This document shows, piece by piece, positions 28,866 to 37,973 of a stretch of DNA of 44,629 bases; position 1 is the first letter of the stretch; each line of letters starts with the position of its first letter. Source of the DNA: an uncultured Bacteroidales bacterium (GTDB taxonomy: Bacteria > Bacteroidota > Bacteroidia > Bacteroidales > Muribaculaceae). Where the stretch lies: contig CAMKGM010000019.1 in the NCBI GenBank assembly GCA_946412245.1, positions 1-44,629 of the forward strand, written 5' to 3'. Under the pieces are notes generated by a model. That model saw nothing but the letters and a program-made list of their open reading frames with translations. It was not told the origin of the DNA and searched no databases. A program made the translations under genes and the position numbers.

Positions 28866-29714
28866 TTAGCAAGCTTTGAAGCTCATGTCAAGAGACTTGA
28901 CCGAGTGGGTAAGTGCACCCACTGAAATGTAGTCAACTCCACACTCGCCATAGTCGCGCAGTGTGTCAAGTGTGATGCCGCCTGATGATTCGGTTTCACA
29001 TCGGCCATCAATGATTTCTACAGCCTTGCGGGTGAGTTCGGGTGTGAAGTTGTCGAGCATGATGCGGTCGGCACCACCATTGTCAAGAGCCTGCTGCAGT
29101 TCGTCAAGGTTGCGCACTTCAATTTCAATCTTCAGGTTTTTGCCGTTCTCTTCGCACCACTTGTGTGCCAGGTCAATGGCTTTACCTATGCCGCCGGCAA
29201 AGTCTACATGATTGTCCTTGAGCAGAATCATGTCAAACAAGCCAATGCGGTGGTTGCATCCACCACCCAGACGCACTGCTTCCTTCTCCATAATGCGCAT
29301 GCCGGGTGTGGTTTTGCGAGTGTCAAGCACTCGGGTCTTAAGACCAGCAAGACGCTCTTGATACTTGGCCGTGATGGTCGCAATGCCACTCATGCGTTGC
29401 ATGATGTTGAGCATCAGGCGCTCGGTTTGAAGCAATGACTGCACTTTGCCTTCGACCACAAAGGCGATATCTCCCGGTTTCACATGTGCACCATCTTCAA
29501 TGTAAGTGGTCATCTTGAGTTCGGGATCAAATTTATTGAATACACGTTGTGCCATCTCAATGCCGGCAATGATGCCTTCTTCCTTGACTATGAGTCGTGA
29601 TTTTCCCATTTCATCGGCAGGAATGCAGCACAATGTGGTGGCATCACCGTCGCCTATATCCTCAGCAAATGCCAAGTCAATGAGTTCGTCAATGAGTTGT
29701 TCTCTGGTTTTCAT
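28866..29714 (-). CDS. nadC: Nicotinate-nucleotide pyrophosphorylase (quinolinate phosphoribosyltransferase)
   Basis: 282 residues. It converts quinolinate and PRPP to nicotinate mononucleotide in NAD synthesis. Signature segments: FAEDIGDGDATT at the N-terminus, then DTRKTTPGMR with the phosphate-binding lysine, GGGCNHRIGLFD and ILLKDNHV, and the C-terminal ESSGGI and YISVGALTHS that line the barrel. Complete and of standard length. nadA and nadB are not in the window. It is divergent from rlmH and the two promoters overlap. Confidence 0.96.
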   Translation of the reverse strand: MKTREQLIDELIDLAFAEDIGDGDATTLCCIPADEMGKSRLIVKEEGIIAGIEMAQRVFNKFDPELKMTTYIEDGAHVKPGDIAFVVEGKVQSLLQTERLMLNIMQRMSGIATITAKYQERLAGLKTRVLDTRKTTPGMRIMEKEAVRLGGGCNHRIGLFDMILLKDNHVDFAGGIGKAIDLAHKWCEENGKNLKIEIEVRNLDELQQALDNGGADRIMLDNFTPELTRKAVEIIDGRCETESSGGITLDTLRDYGECGVDYISVGALTHSVKSLDMSFKAC

Positions 29715-29745
29715 ATTGATGTGATTTAAATAAATTTCGTGTCAC

Positions 29746-29753
29746 AAATTTAG
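29746..29753 (-). promoter_or_regulatory. -7 box for nadC
   Basis: TAAATTTG on the minus strand, 31 bases before the nadC ATG; 20 bases separate it from the opposing rlmH box. No TTTG at -33. Confidence 0.55.
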
Positions 29754-29773
29754 CACAATTTCCTGAAAATCCC

Positions 29774-29781
29774 TATTTTTG
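29774..29781 (+). promoter_or_regulatory. -7 box for rlmH
   Basis: TATTTTTG on the plus strand, 21 bases before the ATG at 29803. It overlaps the longer frame's start at 29779 and so favours 29803. No TTTG at -33. Confidence 0.55.
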
Positions 29782-29802
29782 CGCAATAATAATGACAAAG
29801 AC

Positions 29803-30276
29803 ATGAAAATTACGCTTGCAGTGGTAGGCAAAACCTCCACCGGATATCTTGAACAAGGAGTTGCGGAGTATGTGCGACGTTTGGCTCATTATGTGTCGTT
29901 CAACATCCAGTACATAGCCGATCTCAAGAATACAAAAAGCCTTACGACCGATCAGCAGAAAGTCAGTGAAGGTAAACTTATTTTGCAGAACCTTGACAAG
30001 AGCGACTATGTTGTGCTGCTTGACGAACATGGAAAGGAATATACCTCGATGCAGTTTGCCGACTATGTTCAGAAACGAATGTCAAGCGGCGCACGGCGCG
30101 TTGTGTTTGTGGTAGGTGGTCCTTATGGATTCTCTCAAGATGTCTACAATAGGGCAAACGACAAGCTCTCTTTGAGCAAGATGACGTTCTCGCACGAGAT
30201 GATTCGCCTCATTTTCACTGAACAGTTATACAGGGCTTATACCATCTTGAATCATGAGCCCTATCATCATGAGTAA
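29803..30276 (+). CDS. rlmH: 23S rRNA pseudouridine-1915 N3-methyltransferase
   Basis: 157 residues, the usual RlmH length. It methylates the pseudouridine in helix 69 of 23S rRNA. The SPOUT knot is recognisable: YVVLLDEHGKEYTS in the middle, then VFVVGGPYGF, and the conserved C-terminus ILNHEPYHHE. The SAM-binding glycine loop VGGPYG is intact. The ATG at 29803 begins MKITLAVVGK, as in homologues; the 8-residue upstream extension would begin in the promoter. It converges on nspC with 7 bases between stops. Confidence 0.95.
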   Translation: MKITLAVVGKTSTGYLEQGVAEYVRRLAHYVSFNIQYIADLKNTKSLTTDQQKVSEGKLILQNLDKSDYVVLLDEHGKEYTSMQFADYVQKRMSSGARRVVFVVGGPYGFSQDVYNRANDKLSLSKMTFSHEMIRLIFTEQLYRAYTILNHEPYHHE

Positions 30277-30283
30277 GCCTGAA

Positions 30284-31411
30284 TTAACTCATGCGGTTCT
30301 TGTAGTCATCGTATGTGAACTCTCGGAGCATTTCTATTGAGCCATCGGCATGTTGCAGAACAATTGATGGATGATGAATGCCGTTGAACATATTGGTCTT
30401 GACCGTCGTGTAGTGGTTCATGTCCTTAAATGTGAGGCGGTCGCCCGGTTTTAACTCTTTTTCAAAACTCCACATTCCTACATAGTCCCCACTCAGACAA
30501 GAATTACCGCCAATGCGGTAGGTGGGTTTTGACTCATCAACTACAGGCAAAGCTTGGGCAATAACCGGCTGATAGGGCATCTCAAGACAATCGGGCATGT
30601 GGCAAGCAAACGAGACATCGGCGATGGCTGTCTTGATGCCTGCATTCTCTACTACATCAACCACGGTAGCCTCTAAATCTCCTGTTTCCCAGCAAAATGC
30701 ACTTCCTGGTTCAAGTATTACTTCAAGGTTAGGGTACCGTTGCTTGAATGACTTGAGTAAACGTATTAGATGCTCTACATCGTAGCCCTTGCGGGTCATC
30801 AAATGACCACCACCCATATTAATCCACTTCAGTTTAGGCAGGAATTGCCCAAATTGCGTCTCGACCGCATCAAGCACTTTCTCAAGATCGAAACTGGTAG
30901 ACTCACATAGGGCATGGAAATGAAATCCGTCAATACCTTCAGGCAACTCGTGAAGCGAATTGGCGGTGATGCCAAAACGTGAACCAGGGCTGCAAGGATT
31001 ATAGATATCGGTCTCAATGACTGAACACATGGGATTAATGCGCAATCCGCAACTGATGGGATGAGACGCTTGGGCGATTTCATCTTTAAAACGCGTGAAC
31101 TGTGTCACCGAGTTGAAGGTTATGTGCGAACTGCCCTTGACATAGTGTTTGATGGTCTGGGGCGTGTAAGCTGGGCAGTAGGTGTGTGCCAGACAATGTA
31201 GTTCATCGTTGGCGAGCAGCATCTCATTGACCGAACTGGCAGTAGACTCAATACCGTATTCACGAAAAATAGGGAATGTGCGCCATAAGGCATTGGCCTT
31301 GAAAGCCATAATAATCTTGACTTGTGCTCGGCGCATAACGTCGGTAATGAGGTCGAGATTAGCTCGTAAACGGTCTTCGTAAACGATGTAGTAGGGTGTT
31401 TTCGGTTTCAT
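30284..31411 (-). CDS. nspC: Carboxynorspermidine/carboxyspermidine decarboxylase
   Basis: 375-residue PLP enzyme of the alanine-racemase-fold decarboxylases; it releases CO2 from carboxyspermidine or carboxynorspermidine in the polyamine route used by gut Bacteroidota. The cofactor lysine is Lys38 in MAFKAN. Other family marks are NMGGGH, the phosphate-binding LEPGSAFCW and the C-terminal GGNSCLSGDYVG with the catalytic cysteine. The partner carboxynorspermidine dehydrogenase is not in the window. Its ATG overlaps the uvrD TGA, so it is translationally coupled to the helicase, a curious pairing. Confidence 0.94.
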   Translation of the reverse strand: MKPKTPYYIVYEDRLRANLDLITDVMRRAQVKIIMAFKANALWRTFPIFREYGIESTASSVNEMLLANDELHCLAHTYCPAYTPQTIKHYVKGSSHITFNSVTQFTRFKDEIAQASHPISCGLRINPMCSVIETDIYNPCSPGSRFGITANSLHELPEGIDGFHFHALCESTSFDLEKVLDAVETQFGQFLPKLKWINMGGGHLMTRKGYDVEHLIRLLKSFKQRYPNLEVILEPGSAFCWETGDLEATVVDVVENAGIKTAIADVSFACHMPDCLEMPYQPVIAQALPVVDESKPTYRIGGNSCLSGDYVGMWSFEKELKPGDRLTFKDMNHYTTVKTNMFNGIHHPSIVLQHADGSIEMLREFTYDDYKNRMS

Positions 31412-33747
31412 TGAATAATATTGAATTTGGCAAATTTGAGAAGTAAAGTCTTGATGCCTGCGTCATCAAATTTGACAATGATTTTAGGATCGCTACTGCA
31501 GTCTAAACTCAGTACCATGCCACGACCGAAGCGCGTGTGATTAATGATGCATCCTTCAGTAATTTCTTCGGGCATGTGTGTAGTGGCGTTGCTTGCCGAA
31601 GACGCGGACCTAAGAAAAGACGGCTTAACGTCATTAGAGGTAGGCCTTTGAGTAAAGGGGATATTGTGGGTATCGGTTGTGAACACGTTCTGTTCAGGCA
31701 TTGGCATTGTAGGCATTCTGCCTGTATTTCCTCCTGCCGATGACGTGGCTGACTGGGATAGATATTGCGGATCAATATCAGCGATGAATCGACTGGGAGT
31801 TGTATCATTTGTCTTGCCATTTTTGAACCTTGACCTGGCATAGGTGATAATGCAATTGGTCTTGGCACGAGTGATGGCAACATACATCAGGCGTCGTTCT
31901 TCTTCAATGTCGCTCAGTGACCCCTTGCTCATGGATGATGGGAAGAGGTCTTCCTCGGCACCCACAATAATAACATTCTTGAACTCAAGGCCTTTGGCCG
32001 CATGCACTGTCATGAGCGTGACACACTCACCTTGCTGATCACTGTCATTATCCTGATCGGTGGCAAGAGATATATCGGCGAGATAGTCATTAAGACCAAT
32101 TGAGTCATTGCCCTCTTCACGACGCTCTGTGACAAAATCGTTGACACTCGAGAGCAACTCGTTCAAGTTCTCTTGACGGCTGATGTTCTCGGGTGAGTTG
32201 TCATTCAATAGCACCGCAATGAGTTGCGTGTCGTTGATAATGCGATGAGCCATGAAATTGGCATCATTTCCTTCACGGTTAAGAGCAATAAAATTGTTGA
32301 TGAGTTGAGCGAACTGCTGGAGTTTCCGAACGGTTCCTTTGTTAACGTCCAGCTGATAGTGCTCCGGGTCATTAATCACTTGCCACAGGCTCACACCATT
32401 GGTTATGGCGCAATGCTGCACCTTGTCAAGTGTCGTCGTGCCAATGCCGCGAGTGGGGTAGTTGATTACACGACGCAGCGCCTCCTCGTCGTCGGGATTG
32501 ATGGCGAGCCTGAAATAGGAGATGGCATCTTTAATCTCCTTACGCTGATAGAACGATAGGCCTCCATAAATGCGATAGGGGATAGCACGGCGCACGTTGC
32601 CATGGTCGTTGCGTCGGCCACCGGTGCTCAGGGCTTCCTCTATGCGACGGCTCTGGGCATTAGTGCGATAGAGCACGGCAAAGTCTTCGTATGAACACCC
32701 TTGTCGTGACTTCATGCTGACAATTTGATTGGAGACCACATAGGCCTCCTCATAATCGCTATAGCACTCTATTACCTTTATTTTACTGCCCACCGCATTC
32801 TCTGAGAAGATGTGCTTAGGTATCTGTTTTTGGTTCTTCTCAATCAGCGAATTGGCGGCGTTGATGATATTCTGAGTTGACCTGTAGTTGCGCTCCAGTT
32901 TGAAAGTCTTCAGTCCACTGAAACTCTTCTGAAGGTTAAGAATATTGTTAATATTCGCTCCACGAAACGAGTAGATGCTTTGTGCATCATCGCCCACCAC
33001 ACACAGCCGGTTGTGTTTCTGCGAGAGCTGCAAAACAATCATGTGTTGTGCGAAGTTAGTGTCTTGATACTCGTCAACAAGAATATACTGAAAAAAATCT
33101 TGATATTTCTCTTTGACATCGGGGCAGTCTCGTAACAGAATGTTCATGTTAAACAATAAGTCATCAAAGTCCATCGCTCCCGCCACTCGGCAACGCTGCC
33201 AGTAAGTGGAATAAATGTTGGCAGTGAGCGGACGATTAGCGCGGTTGTCGGCCTCTATGAGCTGGCGGTTCATTCTGTAGTCGTCGGGCGAGATCAGTGC
33301 GTTCTTGAGATTTGATATATGAGCCTGCAATGACGCGGGTTTATACACTTTGTCATCCAGATTCATGTCGCGAACAATGAGCTTAATCAGAGACTTGGAG
33401 TCAGCTTGGTCATAGATTGTGTAATCGTGACGATATCCAATGCGGTCGGCATTGATGCGCAATATTCTTGCAAAGATTGAATGGAATGTACCCATCCACA
33501 ATTGGCTTGCAATGTCATGGCCTACAAGGCCCTCAATGCGCTCACGCATCTCTCGTGCGGCCTTGTTGGTGAAGGTGAGAGCCAAAATTCTATACGGTTT
33601 GAGACCCTGGTTGAGCAGATGCACAATCTTATAGGTTAGCACACGGGTTTTGCCCGATCCGGCTCCTGCTATTACCAGTGAGGGACCATCACAGTAAGTT
33701 ACAGCAACTTGTTGCTGCTCATTGAGTTCGTTGAGATATTCTTCCAA
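31408..33747 (-). CDS. UvrD/PcrA-type DNA helicase
   Basis: 779-residue superfamily 1A helicase used in repair and replication-transcription conflict. Q motif LNEQQQVAV (8-16), Walker A GAGSGKT (28-34), Walker B VDEYQDT, motif III QSIYSFRGA, motif IV LERNYRS and the TVHAAKGLEF and YVAITRA motifs V and VI are all present. The C-terminal 50 residues (starting around GCIINHTRFGRG) form the Tudor-like RNA polymerase-binding domain found in PcrA and UvrD. Complete. First gene of an operon with nspC. A -7 box lies about 39 bases upstream. Confidence 0.95.
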   Translation of the reverse strand: MEEYLNELNEQQQVAVTYCDGPSLVIAGAGSGKTRVLTYKIVHLLNQGLKPYRILALTFTNKAAREMRERIEGLVGHDIASQLWMGTFHSIFARILRINADRIGYRHDYTIYDQADSKSLIKLIVRDMNLDDKVYKPASLQAHISNLKNALISPDDYRMNRQLIEADNRANRPLTANIYSTYWQRCRVAGAMDFDDLLFNMNILLRDCPDVKEKYQDFFQYILVDEYQDTNFAQHMIVLQLSQKHNRLCVVGDDAQSIYSFRGANINNILNLQKSFSGLKTFKLERNYRSTQNIINAANSLIEKNQKQIPKHIFSENAVGSKIKVIECYSDYEEAYVVSNQIVSMKSRQGCSYEDFAVLYRTNAQSRRIEEALSTGGRRNDHGNVRRAIPYRIYGGLSFYQRKEIKDAISYFRLAINPDDEEALRRVINYPTRGIGTTTLDKVQHCAITNGVSLWQVINDPEHYQLDVNKGTVRKLQQFAQLINNFIALNREGNDANFMAHRIINDTQLIAVLLNDNSPENISRQENLNELLSSVNDFVTERREEGNDSIGLNDYLADISLATDQDNDSDQQGECVTLMTVHAAKGLEFKNVIIVGAEEDLFPSSMSKGSLSDIEEERRLMYVAITRAKTNCIITYARSRFKNGKTNDTTPSRFIADIDPQYLSQSATSSAGGNTGRMPTMPMPEQNVFTTDTHNIPFTQRPTSNDVKPSFLRSASSASNATTHMPEEITEGCIINHTRFGRGMVLSLDCSSDPKIIVKFDDAGIKTLLLKFAKFNIIQ

Positions 33748-33785
33748 TTTTGAGAAAATGTGAAATTATGTTTCTAATAGAACAA

Positions 33786-33793
33786 CAAATTTA
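33786..33793 (-). promoter_or_regulatory. -7 box for the uvrD/pcrA-nspC operon
   Basis: TAAATTTG on the minus strand, 38 bases before the ATG at 33747. No TTTG at the usual upstream distance. Confidence 0.5.
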
Positions 33794-33845
33794 GCGAATA
33801 ATTTTGAGATTTTAGCAAGACAAGCGCATGAAAAAAACTGTCACG

Positions 33846-34601
33846 TCATTCGGGCAGCTTGTAACCCGATTGCACAATGAAGTCTACGAGCCGTTTCGAG
33901 AATTCTTCATTCACCGCTTTGGGGTAGCGTACGTCGGTAAATACCTGAGCCAGCGTCTGCTTGTGATTCTCCTCTACAAATCCTTTATTGACTTCCAATT
34001 CCTCTTTTGGAATATAGTGGTTTTCAATGTCTTGGTGCGTGTAATCCTTGTAAGTCTCATGATGCACGATGGCTTGTAGCGGTAGTCGTTCAGTTGGTGT
34101 AGGCGGGTTCTGCGGGTCGGGATAACCTACCGTAAGCGTGATTACCGGCATAACCAGTGGCGGCAAATGAAGCACTTGCGCTATCTCTTGAGGGTTGTAT
34201 GTGGTTGTGCCTATGTAGCAGCAACCCAAACCTTGCATCTCGGCTATAGTGTTAAACTGTTGTGCAAAGATAGTTACATCAAGCACGGCACTCATGAGTG
34301 ACTGCAAGTTGTCAAATCCGGGCTTTGCATCACGCAGTTCACACCACTTCACAAATCGGTTAAAATCGGCACAGAATGTGAGCACCACGGGTGCGCTCGC
34401 CACCATGGGCTGATTAAAGTGACACGGCATCAGGCGCTGCTTCATCTCATCGTCTTCAGTAACTATAACACTGTAAAGTTGCATCCCGCCCGTAGTGGGA
34501 GCGTGAGCTGCCGCTTCGAGCATGGAATTAAGTAAATCAGGGTCTATGCTTTTAGAGGTGTAACTCCTAACTGTTGTGCGTGTTGAAAAGTATTTCATCA
34601 T
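33846..34601 (-). CDS. Nitroreductase family FMN oxidoreductase
   Basis: 251 residues from ATG 34601 (34598 is equally possible). The N-terminal STRTTVRSYTSKSI with basic FMN-phosphate contacts, AAAHAPTTGGMQLYSVIV, and the mid-protein GLGCCYIGTTTYN and VMPVITLTVGYPD are diagnostic of the NfsA/NfsB-like fold. Such NAD(P)H-dependent enzymes reduce nitroaromatics, quinones or flavins; the physiological substrate is unknown. The open frame extends to 34634, but that lies in the promoter. It stands alone, with its promoter divergent from the ribonucleotide reductase gene. Confidence 0.92.
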   Translation of the reverse strand: MMKYFSTRTTVRSYTSKSIDPDLLNSMLEAAAHAPTTGGMQLYSVIVTEDDEMKQRLMPCHFNQPMVASAPVVLTFCADFNRFVKWCELRDAKPGFDNLQSLMSAVLDVTIFAQQFNTIAEMQGLGCCYIGTTTYNPQEIAQVLHLPPLVMPVITLTVGYPDPQNPPTPTERLPLQAIVHHETYKDYTHQDIENHYIPKEELEVNKGFVEENHKQTLAQVFTDVRYPKAVNEEFSKRLVDFIVQSGYKLPE

Positions 34602-34621
34602 AGTAAAAAGTTTTTTATTTG

Positions 34622-34653
34622 CAAAGTTACACATTTATTATATAATCAACAAA
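34622..34653 (-). promoter_or_regulatory. Nitroreductase promoter
   Basis: On the minus strand TTTG (34650-34653), 20 bases, TAACTTTG (34622-34629): a full consensus match, 20 bases before the ATG at 34601. Confidence 0.8.
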
Positions 34654-34734
34654 TTTTTAATTTAGACAGATTTTAAATTACAATGTTTGCCAATGTTCCC
34701 TATTTTTCAAGTGGTAGAATGCTTGCTAAATTTC

Positions 34735-34813
34735 TTTTTGGAAAACTTTTTGAAGTTTTGAAAAAGTTAAGACATTGAAAATCATTATATTAAAAAATTT
34801 TTTGGAAAACTTT
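34735..34813. promoter_or_regulatory. 15-bp direct repeat pair with inverted repeat, upstream of the ribonucleotide reductase gene
   Basis: TTTTTGGAAAACTTT occurs at 34735-34749 and again at 34799-34813, 64 bases apart start to start (about six helical turns). The first copy overlaps a perfect inverted repeat AACTTTTT, 9 bases, AAAAAGTT (34745-34768). This could be a regulator binding region for the reductase gene; it does not match the NrdR box I know. The rest of the 34630-34908 gap is A/T-rich and without genes. Confidence 0.5.
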
Positions 34814-34856
34814 AAATTTTTTCTTTAAAACATTTTTTGTCTAAAAACTTTTTTCT

Positions 34857-34864
34857 TAATTTTG
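34857..34864 (+). promoter_or_regulatory. -7 box for the ribonucleotide reductase gene
   Basis: TAATTTTG, 44 bases before the ATG at 34909. A TTTG occurs at 34836-34839, but only 17 bases upstream instead of 19-20. Confidence 0.55.
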
Positions 34865-34908
34865 CATTGGAAAATTATTTATTAAACCAAATAACCCCAA
34901 ATCGACAA

Positions 34909-37482
34909 ATGACATTGTTTGAAACTGAAAACAGCCCAAAGACTTACACTTACAATGAGGCCTATGATGCCTCTGTTAAGTATTTCGAAGGCGATGAACT
35001 GGCTGCACGCGTTTGGGCAAGCAAGTATGCTTTGAAAGATTCTTACGGAAATCTGTATGAGCAGACTCCCGATGACATGCACCATCGAATCGCACGTGAA
35101 ATCGCGAGAATAGAAAAGAAGTATCCTAATCCCATGACCGAGGAGCAAATTTTTGACCTCATCCGTCACTTCCGCTACATTGTTCCGCAAGGAAGCCCAA
35201 TGGCCGGAATTGGTAATAACTTCCAGGTTGGCTCCTTGTCTAACTGTTTTGTGATTGGACTTGATGGGGAACCGGACTCTTACGGTGGCATCATCAAGAT
35301 TGACGAAGAACAAGTGCAACTCATGAAGCGTCGTGGTGGCGTGGGGCACGACTTGTCTCACATCAGACCCAAAGGCTCTCCCGTGAAGAATTCGGCGCTC
35401 ACCTCTACCGGTCTTGTGCCTTTCATGGAGCGCTATTCAAACTCAACCCGTGAGGTGGCTCAGGATGGCCGTCGTGGAGCTTTGATGCTCACCGTGAGTA
35501 TTAAACATCCCGACTCGGAGTCATTTATTGATGCCAAGATGACTGAAGGAAAGGTTACCGGCGCTAATGTGTCAGTGCGCATCGACGATGACTTCATGAA
35601 GGCAGCAACTGACGGTGGTGAATACATCCAGCAGTATCCCATTGATAGCCCTACACCCACTTATACCAAGAAGATTGACGCATCAAAACTCTGGGCTAAA
35701 ATCATTCACAATGCTTGGAAGAGTGCTGAACCCGGCGTGCTCTTTTGGGACACGATTACACGCGAATCTGTGCCCGATTGCTATGCCGACCTCGGCTTCA
35801 AAACCATATCGACCAATCCCTGTGGCGAGATTCCTCTGTGTCCCTACGACAGTTGTCGCCTCATTGCAATCAACCTCTACTCCTATGTTGAGAAACCGTT
35901 CACGAAAGATGCTTATTTCAACTTTGAGAAATTCAGCCAGCACGTGGCTTGCGCGCAACGCATGATGGATGACATCATCGACCTGGAAATGGAGAAAATC
36001 GATAAGATTCTCAACAAAATCAAGAGTGATCCTGAAACCAGCGAGGTGAAGACAACCGAATTGAACTTGTGGAACAAGATTCGCACCAAGACGCTGAAAG
36101 GCCGCCGCACCGGCGTGGGAACTACTGCCGAGGGCGACATGATTGCAGCCATGGGATTGCGTTACGGAACCGATGAGGCCACAGAATTCTCAGTGAGCGT
36201 TCACAAGGCTCTCGCTTTGGCAGCCTACGGCTCATCGGTCAATATGGCCAAAGAACGTGGCGCCTTTGAGATCTACGATGCCAAACGTGAGGAGAAGAAT
36301 CCTTACATCAACCGTCTCAAAGAGGCTGACCCCAAGCTCTATAAGGAGATGGTGAAACATGGTCGACGCAACATCGCTTGCCTTACCATTGCTCCTACCG
36401 GCACTACCAGCCTCATGACACAAACCACTTCAGGTATTGAACCCGTGTTCTTGCCCGTGTACAAGCGTCGTCGCAAAGTGAATCCCAATGACAAGGATGC
36501 TCATGTTGACTATGTTGACGAGACTGGTGATTCATTTGAAGAGTATATCGTTTATCATCCCAAACTTATTACTTGGATGAACACTAACGGTATTGAAGTG
36601 CGCCGCGACTACACCCAAGAGCAGCTCGATGAGATTGTGGCCAAGTCTCCTTATTATAAAGCAACATCTAACGATATTGATTGGGTCAACAAAGTCAAGA
36701 TGCAAGGCGCGGTACAGAAGTGGGTAGACCACTCAATCAGCGTCACCATTAATCTGCCCAACGATATCAACGAGGAAATGGTCAACAAACTCTATGTTGA
36801 GGCATGGAAATCAGGCTGCAAAGGTTGTACGGTCTATCGCGACGGATCTCGCTCAGGTGTCCTCGTTTCGCTCACTAAAGAAGACAAGAAGAAAGAGAGC
36901 AAAAAGCAGGGTCGCTATATGGCCGAAGAAGAGCACATTCTCAAGCGCCCCGTTGAACTTGATGCCGATGTGGTTCGTTTCCAAAACAACAAGGAGCGCT
37001 GGATTGCTTTCATCGGTCTCATTGACAGTCGTCCCTACGAAATCTTTACCGGTATTGCCGATGACGACGAGGGTATCTTCTGCCCCAAATCGGTCACCAA
37101 GGGTAAGATTATCAAGGCTGTCGACGAGAATGGTGTGAAACGATATGACTTCCAGTTCATCAACAAGCGCGGTTTCAAGACCACCATTGAAGGCTTGTCT
37201 GAGAAATTCAATCCTGAATTTTGGAACTACGCCAAGCTCATCTCGGGCGTGCTACGCTATGGTATGCCCATTGAGCAGGTGCTGAAACTCGTTAGCAGTC
37301 TGGAGCTTGACAACCAGTCTATCAACACTTGGAAGATGGGTGTGGAACGTGCCCTGAAGAAGTATCTGCCCAACGGAACTAAGGCCAGCGGACAGACTTG
37401 CCCTAACTGCGGACAGGAAACGCTCGTTTATCAAGAAGGTTGCCTCATTTGCACCAACTGCGGCACTTCGCGTTGCGGCTAA
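34909..37482 (+). CDS. nrdJ: Adenosylcobalamin-dependent (class II) ribonucleotide reductase
   Basis: 857 residues from ATG 34909, which starts MTLFETENSP; the longer frame (34837) begins upstream of the -7 box. It makes deoxyribonucleotides with a B12-derived radical and needs no oxygen. Active-site cysteines: Cys113 (SNCF), radical Cys305 in the NPCGE loop with Asn303 and Glu307, and Cys316, matching the 11-residue spacing of Thermotoga NrdJ. After the barrel come a TSCK-domain-like region and a C-terminal tail with CPNC, CxxC and CTNC cysteines, probably a zinc ribbon or redox shuttle. A cobalamin riboswitch is not apparent upstream. A terminator follows. Confidence 0.95.
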   Translation: MTLFETENSPKTYTYNEAYDASVKYFEGDELAARVWASKYALKDSYGNLYEQTPDDMHHRIAREIARIEKKYPNPMTEEQIFDLIRHFRYIVPQGSPMAGIGNNFQVGSLSNCFVIGLDGEPDSYGGIIKIDEEQVQLMKRRGGVGHDLSHIRPKGSPVKNSALTSTGLVPFMERYSNSTREVAQDGRRGALMLTVSIKHPDSESFIDAKMTEGKVTGANVSVRIDDDFMKAATDGGEYIQQYPIDSPTPTYTKKIDASKLWAKIIHNAWKSAEPGVLFWDTITRESVPDCYADLGFKTISTNPCGEIPLCPYDSCRLIAINLYSYVEKPFTKDAYFNFEKFSQHVACAQRMMDDIIDLEMEKIDKILNKIKSDPETSEVKTTELNLWNKIRTKTLKGRRTGVGTTAEGDMIAAMGLRYGTDEATEFSVSVHKALALAAYGSSVNMAKERGAFEIYDAKREEKNPYINRLKEADPKLYKEMVKHGRRNIACLTIAPTGTTSLMTQTTSGIEPVFLPVYKRRRKVNPNDKDAHVDYVDETGDSFEEYIVYHPKLITWMNTNGIEVRRDYTQEQLDEIVAKSPYYKATSNDIDWVNKVKMQGAVQKWVDHSISVTINLPNDINEEMVNKLYVEAWKSGCKGCTVYRDGSRSGVLVSLTKEDKKKESKKQGRYMAEEEHILKRPVELDADVVRFQNNKERWIAFIGLIDSRPYEIFTGIADDDEGIFCPKSVTKGKIIKAVDENGVKRYDFQFINKRGFKTTIEGLSEKFNPEFWNYAKLISGVLRYGMPIEQVLKLVSSLELDNQSINTWKMGVERALKKYLPNGTKASGQTCPNCGQETLVYQEGCLICTNCGTSRCG

Positions 37483-37516
37483 GGCGACATCAGCCACATC
37501 GTTTTGAATAACGAAA

Positions 37517-37555
37517 AAAGGGAGCTGGTCAGTGTGATTAGCTCCCTTTGATTTT
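37517..37555 (+). terminator. Terminator after the ribonucleotide reductase gene
   Basis: AAAGGGAGCT (37517-37526) pairs perfectly with AGCTCCCTTT (37540-37549), followed by GATTTTA; the T-run is interrupted by GA. Confidence 0.75.
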
Positions 37556-37607
37556 ACCCTAATCAGTCATTGGGTTTTATGCTAAAGCAATAGCAACTCC
37601 ATTCAAG

Positions 37608-37913
37608 CTAATCTTTGATAACCTCAATATAGAATGTGACAGGTCTAAAGCCGTCGTTGCAGCTAATCATGGCGCTCATGGGGTTGCGCATCCATCCGTC
37701 GAAGAAGTTGCCCTCGCCGTGAGCCAACGCTTCGACAAACTGTCGCATCGACTCCCAAGCCGACAGGCAGAGTCCCTCGGGTCTCTCTCCGTTCTCTGAG
37801 ACCCACGTGTTACCCAAAACCACGTCGCAAGCGTGCTCTATGGGGTTTTCATATTGCTCCATGAGGTCGCGATACACTGTTTGTCGCAAGGCGGTTATTT
37901 TCACTCGATTCAT
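37608..37913 (-). CDS. TIGR04076 family protein
   Basis: 101 residues from ATG 37913, beginning MNRVKITALRQT. The pattern GLCLSAWESMRQFVEALAHG, then WMRNPMSAMISCNDGFRPVTFYIEVI is that of TIGR04076, a family of small proteins in anaerobes with no assigned function. The frame extends to 37928, but the -7 box at 37943-37950 would leave only about 8 bases of leader for that start. No operon partner; it is divergent from the porin gene and the two promoters overlap. Confidence 0.8.
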   Translation of the reverse strand: MNRVKITALRQTVYRDLMEQYENPIEHACDVVLGNTWVSENGERPEGLCLSAWESMRQFVEALAHGEGNFFDGWMRNPMSAMISCNDGFRPVTFYIEVIKD

Positions 37914-37942
37914 ATTGATGCCTCTCATTTTGTTTTATCATG

Positions 37943-37950
37943 CAAAAATA
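37943..37950 (-). promoter_or_regulatory. -7 box for the TIGR04076 gene
   Basis: TATTTTTG on the minus strand, 29 bases before ATG 37913; 23 bases from the opposing porin box. Confidence 0.55.
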
Positions 37951-37973
37951 ACGAAAATTTGCGACTGTTTTGC

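Noticed and set aside
34654-34908. Cobalamin riboswitch upstream of the B12-dependent reductase gene
   Set aside because: The gap is short, A/T-rich and lacks the conserved B12-box and the multi-stem structure; only direct and inverted repeats are visible.
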